Assembly: GCA_023391375.1 (NCBI GenBank) | Contig: JAEWBB010000011.1 | Location: forward strand, 248,001-312,000 | Direction: 5' to 3' | Origin: Pseudomonadota bacterium | Lineage (GTDB): Bacteria > Pseudomonadota > Alphaproteobacteria > Sphingomonadales > Sphingomonadaceae | Length of the DNA: 64,000 nucleotides | In this document: positions 9,265-17,671 of the stretch, piece by piece | Layout: every line of letters begins with the position of its first letter | How positions within the stretch are numbered: position 1 is the first letter of the stretch | Program-made: the position numbers and the translations under genes | The notes under the pieces: model-generated | What the model was told of the DNA's origin: nothing | Databases searched by the model: none | Seen by the model: the letters and a program-made list of their open reading frames with translations, nothing else

Positions 9265-9504
9265 ATGCCGATGCTCGCACCGTTCGCCACCCTCGCCTTC
9301 CTCGCCGCCCTGTGGTTGGCCGTGAAGTTCGTGCTCGACACGATGGCCGAAGACGGCGGCAAGATCGCGGCCGCCCTATCGGGCCGCTCGATGCTCGCTC
9401 AGCCTCCTCAGTCGGTTCGGCCGGTCAGTGTGCGCTACCAGCCGCGGGCAGGATCGGCCCGTCGCCCCGTCCGGCTGCAGCCGGAATGGCGCGCCGCCGC
9501 TTGA
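9265..9504 (+). CDS. Small single-pass membrane protein, putative SOS-regulated
   Basis: I do not recognise a named family for this 79-residue protein. It has one N-terminal membrane segment (LAPFATLAFLAALWLAVKFV), a short polar linker with the sequence LDTMAEDGGKIAAAL, and a basic, Arg/Pro-rich C-terminal tail ending QPEWRAAA. The start is the ATG at 9265; the open frame extends upstream but the membrane segment follows this ATG directly. Two LexA boxes and a DnaA box precede it. The last 80 bp overlap the 3' end of pssA on the other strand. The size, topology and SOS control resemble the small membrane division inhibitors of Caulobacter (SidA, DidA) but no sequence homology is claimed. Confidence 0.7.
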   Translation: MPMLAPFATLAFLAALWLAVKFVLDTMAEDGGKIAAALSGRSMLAQPPQSVRPVSVRYQPRAGSARRPVRLQPEWRAAA

Positions 9505-10234
9505 CCCGTCCGTAGGCGGCCATGCTGAACGGCACGGTCGCGAGGTAGGTCAGGCTAACCGCCAGCAAGGTGATCCATGGTTCATTGACCAGCGCCGCGC
9601 CCAGCAGGGCCACGCCCGCCAACGCGAAGATGCGCCAGCTGCGCCGGATCCGGATCGACGTCCAGCTGTAGGTCGGCAGGCTCGAAATCATCAGCGCCGC
9701 AATGAACAGCGTCCACGGCATCACCAGTTGCCAGGCACGGAAGATCGGCGCGTCGGTGATCAGCCAGAGGAAGATCGGCACGAACGCCAGGCCGGCGCCG
9801 GCCGGTGCTGGCACCCCGGTGTTAAAACCCGCCGCCTTGTGCGGCTGCTCTTCGTCCATCCGGGCATTGTAACGGGCGAGACGCAGAGCGCAGCACACCG
9901 CCAGCGCGAGGCTGACCGTCCACCCGAACTTGGGCGCCTGCGACAGCGACCAGAAAAAGATGATCAACGCGGGTGCCGTTCCGAAGGCAATGTTGTCGCT
10001 CAGGCTGTCGAGTTCGGCCCCGAACCGGCTCTGCGCCCGCAACGCGCGGGCCACGCGTCCGTCCATGCCGTCGAGAACGCCCGCCAGCACGATCGACAGC
10101 ATGGCCTTGGCCCATTCGCCGGCAAAGCCGAAACGGATGCCGGTGAGGCCGAAGCACAGCGCCATCACCGTGATCGCGTTGGGCACGAAGGCGCGATAGG
10201 GCAGCCCCCTCACCTCCCGCGGCGGCAAGCTCAC
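9425..10234 (-). CDS. pssA: CDP-diacylglycerol--serine O-phosphatidyltransferase
   Basis: PssA exchanges CMP for serine on CDP-diacylglycerol to give phosphatidylserine, the precursor of phosphatidylethanolamine. The 269-residue membrane protein carries the CDP-alcohol phosphotransferase motif, seen as DGMDGRVARAL followed by GAELDSLSD. Several hydrophobic helices follow. It overlaps psd upstream by 4 bp, so the two consecutive enzymes are coupled. The C-terminal 26 codons lie antisense to the end of the small gene at 9265-9504. Confidence 0.93.
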   Translation of the reverse strand: MSLPPREVRGLPYRAFVPNAITVMALCFGLTGIRFGFAGEWAKAMLSIVLAGVLDGMDGRVARALRAQSRFGAELDSLSDNIAFGTAPALIIFFWSLSQAPKFGWTVSLALAVCCALRLARYNARMDEEQPHKAAGFNTGVPAPAGAGLAFVPIFLWLITDAPIFRAWQLVMPWTLFIAALMISSLPTYSWTSIRIRRSWRIFALAGVALLGAALVNEPWITLLAVSLTYLATVPFSMAAYGRVKRRRAIPAAAGRGDGPILPAAGSAH

Positions 10235-10962
10235 TGGCTGTAGCCCTTGCGCGCTGGATCGACGCCAATTTCGCCGAGGATGGTTTCACCCGCAATCGTC
10301 CGCTGGCCGAGGAGGACCTGCGCGCCCGTGCCGGCCGGAAGATAGACGTCGACACGGCTGCCGAAGCGGATCAGGCCGATCCGCTCGCCCGCCTTCACCT
10401 GGTCGCCCTCGTTGACGAACGACAGGATCCGCCGCGCAACGAGCCCGGCGATCTGCGTGAAGCCGATCTTCAGGCCGTCCGAGCGCTCGACCAAGAAGTG
10501 TTGCCGCTCATTGTCCTCGCTCGCCTTGTCGAGATCGGCGTTGAGGAACTTGCCCGGCACATAAGCGATGCGCTTGATTGTCCCTGCAATCGGGGTGCGG
10601 TTGATGTGAACGTCGAACACGCTCATGAAAATCGACACCCGGGTGAAGCTGCCTTCAAGCCCGCCGGCGCCAGCCAATTCGGGCGGCGCGGATACGGGCA
10701 CGATCATCGTCACCAGCCCGTCGGCCGGCGCGACGATCAGCCGGTCGTCCTGCGGGGTGGTCCGGACCGGATCGCGGAAGAAGGCCAGCACCCAGATCGT
10801 CACACCGACCAGAAGCCAGCCGAGGAAACCGGCGCCAAGCGCGAAGGCGGCAAAGGTGATGAACGCGGCGATGAGCGCGAACTTGCGCCCTTCCGGGTGG
10901 ATTGAGGGGAAGCGCCATTTGACCTGCGTCAGGTGGCTGTCGGGTTTTTCGATAATGGCCAT
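10231..10962 (-). CDS. psd: Phosphatidylserine decarboxylase proenzyme
   Basis: Psd converts phosphatidylserine to phosphatidylethanolamine using a pyruvoyl group formed by self-cleavage. The cleavage site is visible as FGSRVD, with Ser at residue 202 of 243, giving a small alpha chain of about 42 residues. The protein is the short form typical of alphaproteobacteria, with N-terminal membrane helices around residues 25-60. It is the first gene of the psd-pssA pair and diverges from icd across a 109-bp gap that must hold both promoters. Confidence 0.94.
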   Translation of the reverse strand: MAIIEKPDSHLTQVKWRFPSIHPEGRKFALIAAFITFAAFALGAGFLGWLLVGVTIWVLAFFRDPVRTTPQDDRLIVAPADGLVTMIVPVSAPPELAGAGGLEGSFTRVSIFMSVFDVHINRTPIAGTIKRIAYVPGKFLNADLDKASEDNERQHFLVERSDGLKIGFTQIAGLVARRILSFVNEGDQVKAGERIGLIRFGSRVDVYLPAGTGAQVLLGQRTIAGETILGEIGVDPARKGYSQ

Positions 10963-11071
10963 ATTGCTCCCTTAAGGTCAGGGCCAACGCCCCGCAATCC
11001 GCGCGGTTGCCTAGACACGGGCGAAACCCTAAGGCCCGCCGCAATCCCTCATCCAACGACAGGACCGTTTC

Positions 11072-12286
11072 ATGACCAAGATCAAGGTAGCCACCCCGCT
11101 CGTCGAGATCGACGGCGACGAGATGACCCGCATCATCTGGCAGTGGATCCGCGAACGGCTGGTCCAGCCCTACCTCGACATCGACCTGAAATATTACGAC
11201 CTGTCGATCGAAAACCGCGACGCGACCGACGACCAGGTGACCATCGATGCCGCCAACGCCATCAAGCAGTACGGCGTCGGCGTGAAGTGCGCGACCATCA
11301 CCCCCGACGAGCAGCGCGTCGAGGAGTTCGGTCTCAAGAAGATGTGGAAGTCGCCCAACGGCACAATCCGCAACATCCTCGGCGGCGTCGTCTTCCGCGA
11401 ACCGATCGTCATTTCCAACGTGCCGCGCCTGATCCCGGGCTGGACCGACCCGATCGTGGTCGGCCGTCACGCCTTCGGCGACCAGTACAAGGCGACCGAT
11501 TTCAAGGTGCCGGGCCCCGGCAAGCTGACGATGAAGTTCGTCGGCGAGGACGGCCAGGAGATCGAGCACGAGGTGTTCCAGTTCCCCTCGGCGGGTGTCG
11601 CCATGGGCATGTACAACCTCGACGAGAGCATCCGCGATTTCGCTCGCGCCTGCTTGAACTACGGCCTGCAGCGCAAGTGGCCGGTCTACCTGTCGACCAA
11701 GAACACCATCCTCAAGGCCTACGATGGTCGCTTCAAGGATATCTTCCAGGAAATCTACGACGCCGAGTTCAAGGCTGACTTCGACAAGGCCGGCATCGAG
11801 TACCAGCACCGCCTGATCGACGACATGGTCGCTTCGGCGCTGAAGTGGAGCGGAAAGTTCGTCTGGGCTTGCAAGAACTATGATGGCGACGTCCAGTCGG
11901 ACCAGGTCGCGCAGGGCTTCGGCAGCCTCGGCCTGATGACCAGCGTGCTGATGACTCCGGACGGCGGCACGATCGAGGCGGAAGCGGCTCATGGCACCGT
12001 CACCCGCCACTACCGCCAGCACCAGCAGGGCAAGGCGACCTCGACCAACCCGATTGCGTCGATCTTCGCCTGGACCGGAGGCCTCAAGTTCCGCGGGCGC
12101 ATGGACAACACGCCGGACGTCGTCACCTTCGCCGAAACGCTCGAGCGCGTCTGCGTAGAGACCGTCGAGGAAGGCAAGATGACCAAGGACCTGGCGTTGC
12201 TGGTCGGGCCGGAACAGGCGTGGATGACCACCGAGCAGTTCTTCGAAGCGATCGTCGAGAACCTCGACAAGGCCATGGCTTCGTAA
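11072..12286 (+). CDS. icd: Isocitrate dehydrogenase (NADP-dependent)
   Basis: This TCA-cycle enzyme oxidatively decarboxylates isocitrate to 2-oxoglutarate with NADP. The 404 residues match the eukaryotic-like homodimeric subfamily, not the E. coli type. It starts MTKIKVATPLVEIDGDEMTR and contains NILGGVVFREPI, the metal-binding YDGDVQSDQVAQGFGSLGLM and EAAHGTVTRHYRQHQQGKAT for NADP. It is transcribed alone. Ten bases after the stop begins a perfect 10-bp inverted repeat without a U-tract. Confidence 0.97.
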   Translation: MTKIKVATPLVEIDGDEMTRIIWQWIRERLVQPYLDIDLKYYDLSIENRDATDDQVTIDAANAIKQYGVGVKCATITPDEQRVEEFGLKKMWKSPNGTIRNILGGVVFREPIVISNVPRLIPGWTDPIVVGRHAFGDQYKATDFKVPGPGKLTMKFVGEDGQEIEHEVFQFPSAGVAMGMYNLDESIRDFARACLNYGLQRKWPVYLSTKNTILKAYDGRFKDIFQEIYDAEFKADFDKAGIEYQHRLIDDMVASALKWSGKFVWACKNYDGDVQSDQVAQGFGSLGLMTSVLMTPDGGTIEAEAAHGTVTRHYRQHQQGKATSTNPIASIFAWTGGLKFRGRMDNTPDVVTFAETLERVCVETVEEGKMTKDLALLVGPEQAWMTTEQFFEAIVENLDKAMAS

Positions 12287-12295
12287 GACTTTTTG

Positions 12296-12490
12296 CTAGC
12301 TGGCGCGCTCGGCCAACCGGCGCGCCAGCCAGTCCCACAACAGAAAGGTTACCCCGGCATAGGGGTAGAGATTTGTCAGCGTGTCGCTGGCCGAGTGGCT
12401 GTGCCTGTCGATCGCGACGAAGCACATGCCGACGAATAGCAGCGCCGGCACAGCGGCGGCCAGGGCGAGTGGTGGGATGGATCGGGTCAT
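12296..12490 (-). CDS. Small membrane protein, unknown function
   Basis: A 64-residue protein with one clear hydrophobic segment near the N-terminus (LALAAAVPALLFVGMCFVAI) and a second amphipathic stretch (YAGVTFLLWDWLARRL). The ATG at 12490 has a very good GGAGGT ribosome binding site, the main reason to accept it. It lies convergent to icd, 9 bp from its stop. No family is recognised. Confidence 0.6.
   Translation of the reverse strand: MTRSIPPLALAAAVPALLFVGMCFVAIDRHSHSASDTLTNLYPYAGVTFLLWDWLARRLAERAS
12299..12329. repeat. Perfect inverted repeat between icd and the small gene
   Basis: GCTGGCGCGC (12299-12308) and GCGCGCCAGC (12320-12329) form a perfect 10-bp hairpin with an 11-nt loop. 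It lies just after the icd stop and inside the 3' coding end of the convergent small gene. There is no U-tract on either strand, so it is not a standard intrinsic terminator. It may protect the icd mRNA 3' end. Confidence 0.4.
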
Positions 12491-12661
12491 TAGTTACCTC
12501 CGGGCGCCCATTGTCCATAGAGACGGGCAAGCGGTCATGAGCGCATCGTGAGCAAAGGCTGAAAAGCGCGAAAAAATGGAACGCCCTCCCCGCTGGCCGG
12601 TTCAGGCGGAGTGCCGCGCATTTCGACGCGGCGCCAGTCACACCGCTTCAAGGGGAATATT

Positions 12662-14275
12662 TTGGTCCGCCAGAAGGAACAGGCGCGTCTCGATATCCGC
12701 AACGCCAAGCCGGCGGATGCGGTGGGTATCGTCGCGCTGATCGATCGCGCCTACGAGGATATGGCGACCTACTCGCCGGGCGAAATCCGCGGGCAGATCA
12801 ACAATTTCCCCGACGGCTGTTTCGTCGCCGTCCTCGACGACCAGATCGTCGGCTACTGCGCGTCGATCCGCGTCAAGGAACGACGCGCCTTTTCGAACCA
12901 CAGCTGGCGCGAAATCAGCGGCTCCGGCTTCGGTTCGACCCACGATCCCAAGGGCGAATGGCTCTACGGCTACGAAATGTGCGTCGATCCCAAGGTCCGC
13001 GGGAAGCGACTGGGGCGCAGGCTGTACGAGGAACGTCGGCACCTCGCCGAAACGCTGGAACTCAAGGGAATCGTCTTCGCCGGGCGGATGCCGAACTATT
13101 CGAAGCACAAGCGCAAGGTCGCCAGTGCGGAGGCGTATCTCGAGGCCGTGACCGGTGGGCAGATCCATGATCCCGTCCTGCGTTTCCAACTGGCCAACGG
13201 GTTCGAACCCGCCGGGCTGATCAAGAACTATCTCGACGACGACAAGAAGTCGGGCGGGTTCGCGGTGCGGATGGTGTGGCGCAATCCCTACGTCGATACC
13301 GACAAGCCGGCCGCGACCCGCATCCCGCGCGGGGTGGAGAGCGTGCGCCTCGCGACCTGCCAGCTGCAGGCCCGAGCCGTCACCGGGTTCGACGATTTCA
13401 TGACAAACATCCGCTATTTCGTGGATGTCGCGTCGGACTACGGCGCCGACTTCATCGTCTTTCCCGAGCTGTTCACCCTCTCGCTGTTGAGCTGCGAGAC
13501 CAAGGCGCTGTCGCCGATGGAGGCGATCGAGCGGCTGACGACCTACACCACGCGCCTTCGCGACGAGCTGCGCGACATGGCGATGCGGTTCAACATCAAC
13601 ATCATCGGCGGCTCCCACCCGACCCGCACCGCCGACGGCGACATCCAGAACGTTACCTTCGTCTGCCTGCGCGACGGGGCGGTGCACGAGCAGGAGAAGA
13701 TCCACCCGACGCCGAACGAGGCCTATTGGTGGAACATCAAGGGCGGCGACAGCATCGACGCGATCCAGACCGACTGCGGGCCGATCGGGGTGCTGATCTG
13801 TTACGACAGCGAGTTCCCCGAACTGGCGCGGCGGTTGGCCGACGAAGGGGCGCGGATCATCTTCACGCCCTTCTGCACCGACAGTCGGCAGGGCTACCTG
13901 CGGGTGCGCTATTGCAGCCAGGCGCGGGCGATTGAGAACCAGTGTTTCGTCGTCCTGTCGGGCAACGTCGGCAACCTGCCGAACGTCGACAACATGGACA
14001 TCCAGTATGCACAGAGCTGTATCCTGACGCCATGCGACTTCCCCTTCGCCCGCGACGGCATCGCGGCGGAGGCGACCGAGAATGTCGAGACGTTGACGAT
14101 CAGCGACGTCAATCTGGCCGACCTGCAGTGGGCCCGGGCCGAGGGCACGGTGCGCAATCTCGGCGACCGGCGCTTCGACCTCTACCGTATCGACTGGTCC
14201 AAGCCGAAACCAGGGGAGACCAGCGCCAAGCCGGCCAGCGCACCGCTAGGCCCGCACCACGCCGGCGGCGGGTGA
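12662..14275 (+). CDS. Fused GNAT acetyltransferase / carbon-nitrogen hydrolase
   Basis: This two-domain cytosolic protein has an N-terminal GNAT domain (about residues 8-210, with the acetyl-CoA segment CVDPKVRGKRLGRRLYEER). A C-terminal nitrilase-superfamily amidohydrolase follows (about 225-520). The nitrilase triad is intact: Glu in FPELF (269), Lys in EQEKIHP (346) and Cys in LICYDSEFPE (380). I place the start at a TTG at 12662, preceded by AAGGGG at a good distance. A GTG at 12611 would add 17 residues. Substrate is unknown. It converges on the monooxygenase with a 30-bp overlap. Confidence 0.85.
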   Translation: MVRQKEQARLDIRNAKPADAVGIVALIDRAYEDMATYSPGEIRGQINNFPDGCFVAVLDDQIVGYCASIRVKERRAFSNHSWREISGSGFGSTHDPKGEWLYGYEMCVDPKVRGKRLGRRLYEERRHLAETLELKGIVFAGRMPNYSKHKRKVASAEAYLEAVTGGQIHDPVLRFQLANGFEPAGLIKNYLDDDKKSGGFAVRMVWRNPYVDTDKPAATRIPRGVESVRLATCQLQARAVTGFDDFMTNIRYFVDVASDYGADFIVFPELFTLSLLSCETKALSPMEAIERLTTYTTRLRDELRDMAMRFNINIIGGSHPTRTADGDIQNVTFVCLRDGAVHEQEKIHPTPNEAYWWNIKGGDSIDAIQTDCGPIGVLICYDSEFPELARRLADEGARIIFTPFCTDSRQGYLRVRYCSQARAIENQCFVVLSGNVGNLPNVDNMDIQYAQSCILTPCDFPFARDGIAAEATENVETLTISDVNLADLQWARAEGTVRNLGDRRFDLYRIDWSKPKPGETSAKPASAPLGPHHAGGG

Positions 14276-15454
14276 TCGAACCCGCTCCCGCCGAAACCCG
14301 AGACCGATCAGTCGGCCCGGGATCCGGCGGAGCAGCGGAAAGCGGTCGAGCAGGCGGACGATGGCCGGCACCTGGACCTCGCCGCCGCCCAGCACACGGC
14401 CGATTACCCCATTCTGTGCAGCTACTTGCGCCGATTGGATGAGACGCGTTGGCAGGAGCCGGCGCTGCTCGACCAGAGCCAGGTAGGGATCGACATTCTC
14501 GTCCGTCGCCAGGCGCGCGGCGAGGGCATTGGCGGTCGCGACGGCGTCCTGGATCGCAAGGTTGATGCCGATCCCGCCGATCGGGCTCATCGCGTGGGCG
14601 GCGTCGCCGATCGCTAGCAAGCCCGGCCGGGACCAGCGATCGAGGCGGTCGACGGCCACGGACAGCAGCTTGATGTCGTCCTGCGAAGCCGGAAGATCGC
14701 CTTCGAACCTCAGATTCGGAAACGATGAGCGAACCTCGTCGAGCAGCCATTTGATGCCCTTTGCACGAACCGTCGCCTCCTCGCCCTTCCCGATCAAAAA
14801 CGCAGTCTGCCAGTAGCTGTCGCGATCGATCAGGACGATCATTCGTCCTGGCCGGATCGAGCCACGTAGCGCGTCACCGCCGTCGTCGGCCTTGGGCAGC
14901 CGGAACCACAGCACATCCATCGGCGCGCCAAGGACGGTGAGCGGCAGCATCTCACGCGAGCGGACGATCGACGATCGGCCGTCCGCGGCGATGATCAGTT
15001 TGCCTGCCCGCTCCTCGCGTCCGGAGGCGTACCGGACGCCGACCACCCTGCCCGCCTCTTCGATGAAGTCGGCAACGGGCTCCTCCATCAACAGGGAAAA
15101 GGCGCGGAATGTCGTCGCCTCGTCGCGCAGGAAGTCGAGGAAATCCCATTGCGGCATCATGGCGATGAACGGCGCCGGCGTATCGAGGTGCGACAGGTCG
15201 CCGATCGTCCAGTCGCGATCGCCGATCCGGATCTGAGCCTTCGATATGCGGTTGTGGGCGCGGGCAAGGAAGCGGTCGAGCAGGCCGAGCTGGTCGAGGA
15301 TTTCCATGGTCGAGGGGTGGACCGTGTCGCCGCGGAAATCGCGAAAGAAGTCGGCATGCTTCTCGATCACCTTCACGCTGACGCCGGCGCGCGCCAGCAG
15401 GTAGCCGGTCATCATTCCTGCTGGGCCGCCGCCGACCACCAGGACGTCAGCCAT
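14246..15454 (-). CDS. FAD-dependent monooxygenase (aromatic hydroxylase-like)
   Basis: A class A flavoprotein monooxygenase of 402 residues. It opens with the dinucleotide motif VLVVGGGPAGMMTGYLLARA. A GDTVHP segment typical of the group appears near residue 44, and the second FAD motif LLAIGDAAHAMSPIGGIGIN near residue 280. Such enzymes hydroxylate aromatic or quinone substrates using NAD(P)H and oxygen. No pathway neighbours are present, so the substrate cannot be named; UbiH-like and phenol-hydroxylase-like roles are both possible. It is single in orientation between the GNAT-nitrilase and a DUF2945 gene. Confidence 0.85.
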   Translation of the reverse strand: MADVLVVGGGPAGMMTGYLLARAGVSVKVIEKHADFFRDFRGDTVHPSTMEILDQLGLLDRFLARAHNRISKAQIRIGDRDWTIGDLSHLDTPAPFIAMMPQWDFLDFLRDEATTFRAFSLLMEEPVADFIEEAGRVVGVRYASGREERAGKLIIAADGRSSIVRSREMLPLTVLGAPMDVLWFRLPKADDGGDALRGSIRPGRMIVLIDRDSYWQTAFLIGKGEEATVRAKGIKWLLDEVRSSFPNLRFEGDLPASQDDIKLLSVAVDRLDRWSRPGLLAIGDAAHAMSPIGGIGINLAIQDAVATANALAARLATDENVDPYLALVEQRRLLPTRLIQSAQVAAQNGVIGRVLGGGEVQVPAIVRLLDRFPLLRRIPGRLIGLGFRRERVRSPAAGVVRA

Positions 15455-15579
15455 TTCCCCGCCTTACGTTCGCAAAGGTCACGGGAAACGGCCTCCAAGG
15501 TGTGAACTTAAGGATCACATGCGACGTCATGGCGTCACGAGATGCCACAGGGTCGGCCTTGTAGGACAGGAATTTCGCG

Positions 15580-15789
15580 TCAGGCCTTGGTCAGCGCCTC
15601 CGGCTTGTGCGCGGCCCGGCCGCCGCTCTTGTCGCTTTCGACGATATACTCGGGATTGTCCTTCGACGCGGCGACCTTGTGGCCCTTGATGTGGGTGGTC
15701 GACGTCACTTTCTTCACGACCTTCCCGACCGAGTGACCGCCCGAGGAATCCCATTCGACCTTTTCGCCCTTGTGGAAAGTTTTGGTCAT
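15580..15789 (-). CDS. DUF2945 (Tudor-like) small protein
   Basis: A 69-residue basic protein starting MTKTFHKGEKVEWDSSGG, with the conserved GHSVGKVVKKVTS and HIKGHKVAASKDNPEYIV segments of the DUF2945 family, whose fold is SH3/Tudor-like. The molecular role of the bacterial members is not established. The ATG at 15789 is preceded by a purine-rich AGGAGACAC. The open frame extends upstream but without family similarity. Confidence 0.8.
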   Translation of the reverse strand: MTKTFHKGEKVEWDSSGGHSVGKVVKKVTSTTHIKGHKVAASKDNPEYIVESDKSGGRAAHKPEALTKA

Positions 15790-15872
15790 TTCGTGTCTCC
15801 TTTGGCGGAAAAACGCCCGAAAACCTGCCCGGTGCCCATGACAAGCCGCGCCCGCCATGCTCAAAGGGCAGC

Positions 15873-17663
15873 ATGGCAGGAGGACTTCACCTAACCCCGG
15901 CATTGTCGGACGCACTTACGATCCTTGGCGCGGCGGGTATCGTCATCCCCGCCTTCGCGAGGTTCCGGATCAATCCCGTCATCGGGTTCATCCTGGTCGG
16001 GATCATCGCCGGCCCCTACGGCCTTGGTGCATTGGTTCCCCGATATCCGTGGCTCCACGCCGTTTCGATCACCGACCCCGATGGCATCGAGCCTTACGCA
16101 GAGTTCGGCATTGTCCTTCTTCTTTTCTCGATCGGCCTCGAACTGAGCTTCCGCCGCCTTTTCGCCATGCGCAAGATGGTGTTCGGGATCGGTGCCGCGG
16201 AGATGCTGGGGACCGCGGCACTGATCGGCGGCTTCCTCGTCGCCGTGAACTGGCCGACGCAAAGCGCGTTGTGGCTGGCGCTGGCGCTGGCGATGAGCTC
16301 GACCGCGCTGGTGCTGCCGATTTCGGGCACGCAAAGCCCGGTCGGGCGGGCCGCGCTGGCGATGTTGCTGTTCGAGGACCTCGCGCTGGTGCCGATGCTG
16401 TTCCTGATCGGCGCGACTGGCGGCGCGGCCGCCGGCGACGTCGGCGCAACGCTAGGCAAGATCGCCCTCCAGGGCAGCCTCGTCATCATCGGCATCCTAG
16501 TGGTCGGCCGCTTCGTGCTGCCGCATCTGTTCGCGCAGGCCGCCAGGTCCAAGAAGCCCGAGCTGTTCCTCGCCATTTCGCTGTTGGTCGTCATCCTGTC
16601 CGCGACGCTGACGGCCGGTGCGGGACTTTCCCCGATCCTCGGCGCGCTGATCGCCGGCCTGGTCATCGCCGAGACCGAGTATCGCGACGAGGTCGAGGTG
16701 GTGGTCGAGCCGTTCAAGGGCCTCGCGCTGGGCATCTTCCTCATCACGGTCGGCATGCGGATCAACATCGCCGACCTGGTCGACCAGTGGCCGATGATGG
16801 TCGGCGCGCTGGTCGCGGTCGTGATCGTCAAGGCGCTGGTCACGGGCCTCCTCCTGCGCATGGCAGGGGCGCGGAGCGGCGTGGCGGCCGAGACCGGCTT
16901 GCTGATGGCCAGCCCGTCGGAGACGACACTGATCGTCCTGGGCGCGGCGGGCATGGCGGGAATCCTGCGGCCCGACACGGTCGCTTTCTGGTCGGCGGTG
17001 ACGGCGATCGGCCTGACCTTTACCCCGCTGCTGGCATCGCTTGGTCGGCGCTTTGCCCGGCGGGTGGACGAGCAGCATCCGGACAGCTTCGACGACCAGG
17101 CGGTCGCGGGCCGGACGATCATCTTCGGTTTCGGCCGCGTGGGTCGCGTGGTGGCCGACATGCTGGCCACGCACAACCGCCCTTACCTTGCGGTCGATAG
17201 CGACATCGATGGCTTCGCCGAGGCGCGGTCCAGCGGCTATGCGGTGATGTTCGGCGACGTTTCGCGCGCCGAATTGCTCGAGAAACTTCACCTCGACAGC
17301 GCCAAGGCCATCGTCCTGACCATGGATGACCCGGTCCTGACCCAGCGCATCGCGCGACGGCTGCGCGCCGATTATCCCGACCTGCCGATCATCGCCCGGG
17401 CCCGCGACACCGCCCATGCCGCCAAGCTGTACAAGGCCGGCGTGACCGACGCGGTGCCCGAAGCGATGGAGGCCTCGCTCCAGCTGTCGGAAGCCGTCCT
17501 GGTCGATATCGGCGTGGCGATGGGCCCGGTCATCGCCTCGATCCACGAAAAGCGTAGCGACCTGCGCAGCGAGATCATGGAAGCGGGCGACCTCGACGTC
17601 GAACCGAGCCTCGGTCGGCGTCGGCTCCGCGACTTGGGAACCTCCCCCGCCGCCAACGCTTGA
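15873..17663 (+). CDS. CPA2-family cation/proton antiporter with TrkA-N domain (KefB/YbaL-like)
   Basis: A 596-residue inner-membrane antiporter. About twelve membrane segments fill residues 10-395, including SSTALVLPISGTQSPVGRA and a carrier-type LFEDLALVPMLFLIG. An RCK/TrkA-N nucleotide-binding domain starts near 415 with IIFGFGRVGRVVADMLATHN. The architecture is that of glutathione-gated or NAD-sensing K+/H+ antiporters. The stop overlaps the start region of the thioredoxin-reductase-like gene, so the two are coexpressed. Whether K+ or Na+ is carried cannot be told from sequence alone. Confidence 0.9.
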   Translation: MAGGLHLTPALSDALTILGAAGIVIPAFARFRINPVIGFILVGIIAGPYGLGALVPRYPWLHAVSITDPDGIEPYAEFGIVLLLFSIGLELSFRRLFAMRKMVFGIGAAEMLGTAALIGGFLVAVNWPTQSALWLALALAMSSTALVLPISGTQSPVGRAALAMLLFEDLALVPMLFLIGATGGAAAGDVGATLGKIALQGSLVIIGILVVGRFVLPHLFAQAARSKKPELFLAISLLVVILSATLTAGAGLSPILGALIAGLVIAETEYRDEVEVVVEPFKGLALGIFLITVGMRINIADLVDQWPMMVGALVAVVIVKALVTGLLLRMAGARSGVAAETGLLMASPSETTLIVLGAAGMAGILRPDTVAFWSAVTAIGLTFTPLLASLGRRFARRVDEQHPDSFDDQAVAGRTIIFGFGRVGRVVADMLATHNRPYLAVDSDIDGFAEARSSGYAVMFGDVSRAELLEKLHLDSAKAIVLTMDDPVLTQRIARRLRADYPDLPIIARARDTAHAAKLYKAGVTDAVPEAMEASLQLSEAVLVDIGVAMGPVIASIHEKRSDLRSEIMEAGDLDVEPSLGRRRLRDLGTSPAANA

Positions 17664-17671
17664 GCCTCTCC

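Noticed and set aside
10655..12022. 455-residue minus-strand open frame opposite icd
   Set aside because: Antisense of icd, and its 3' end runs into psd in another frame.
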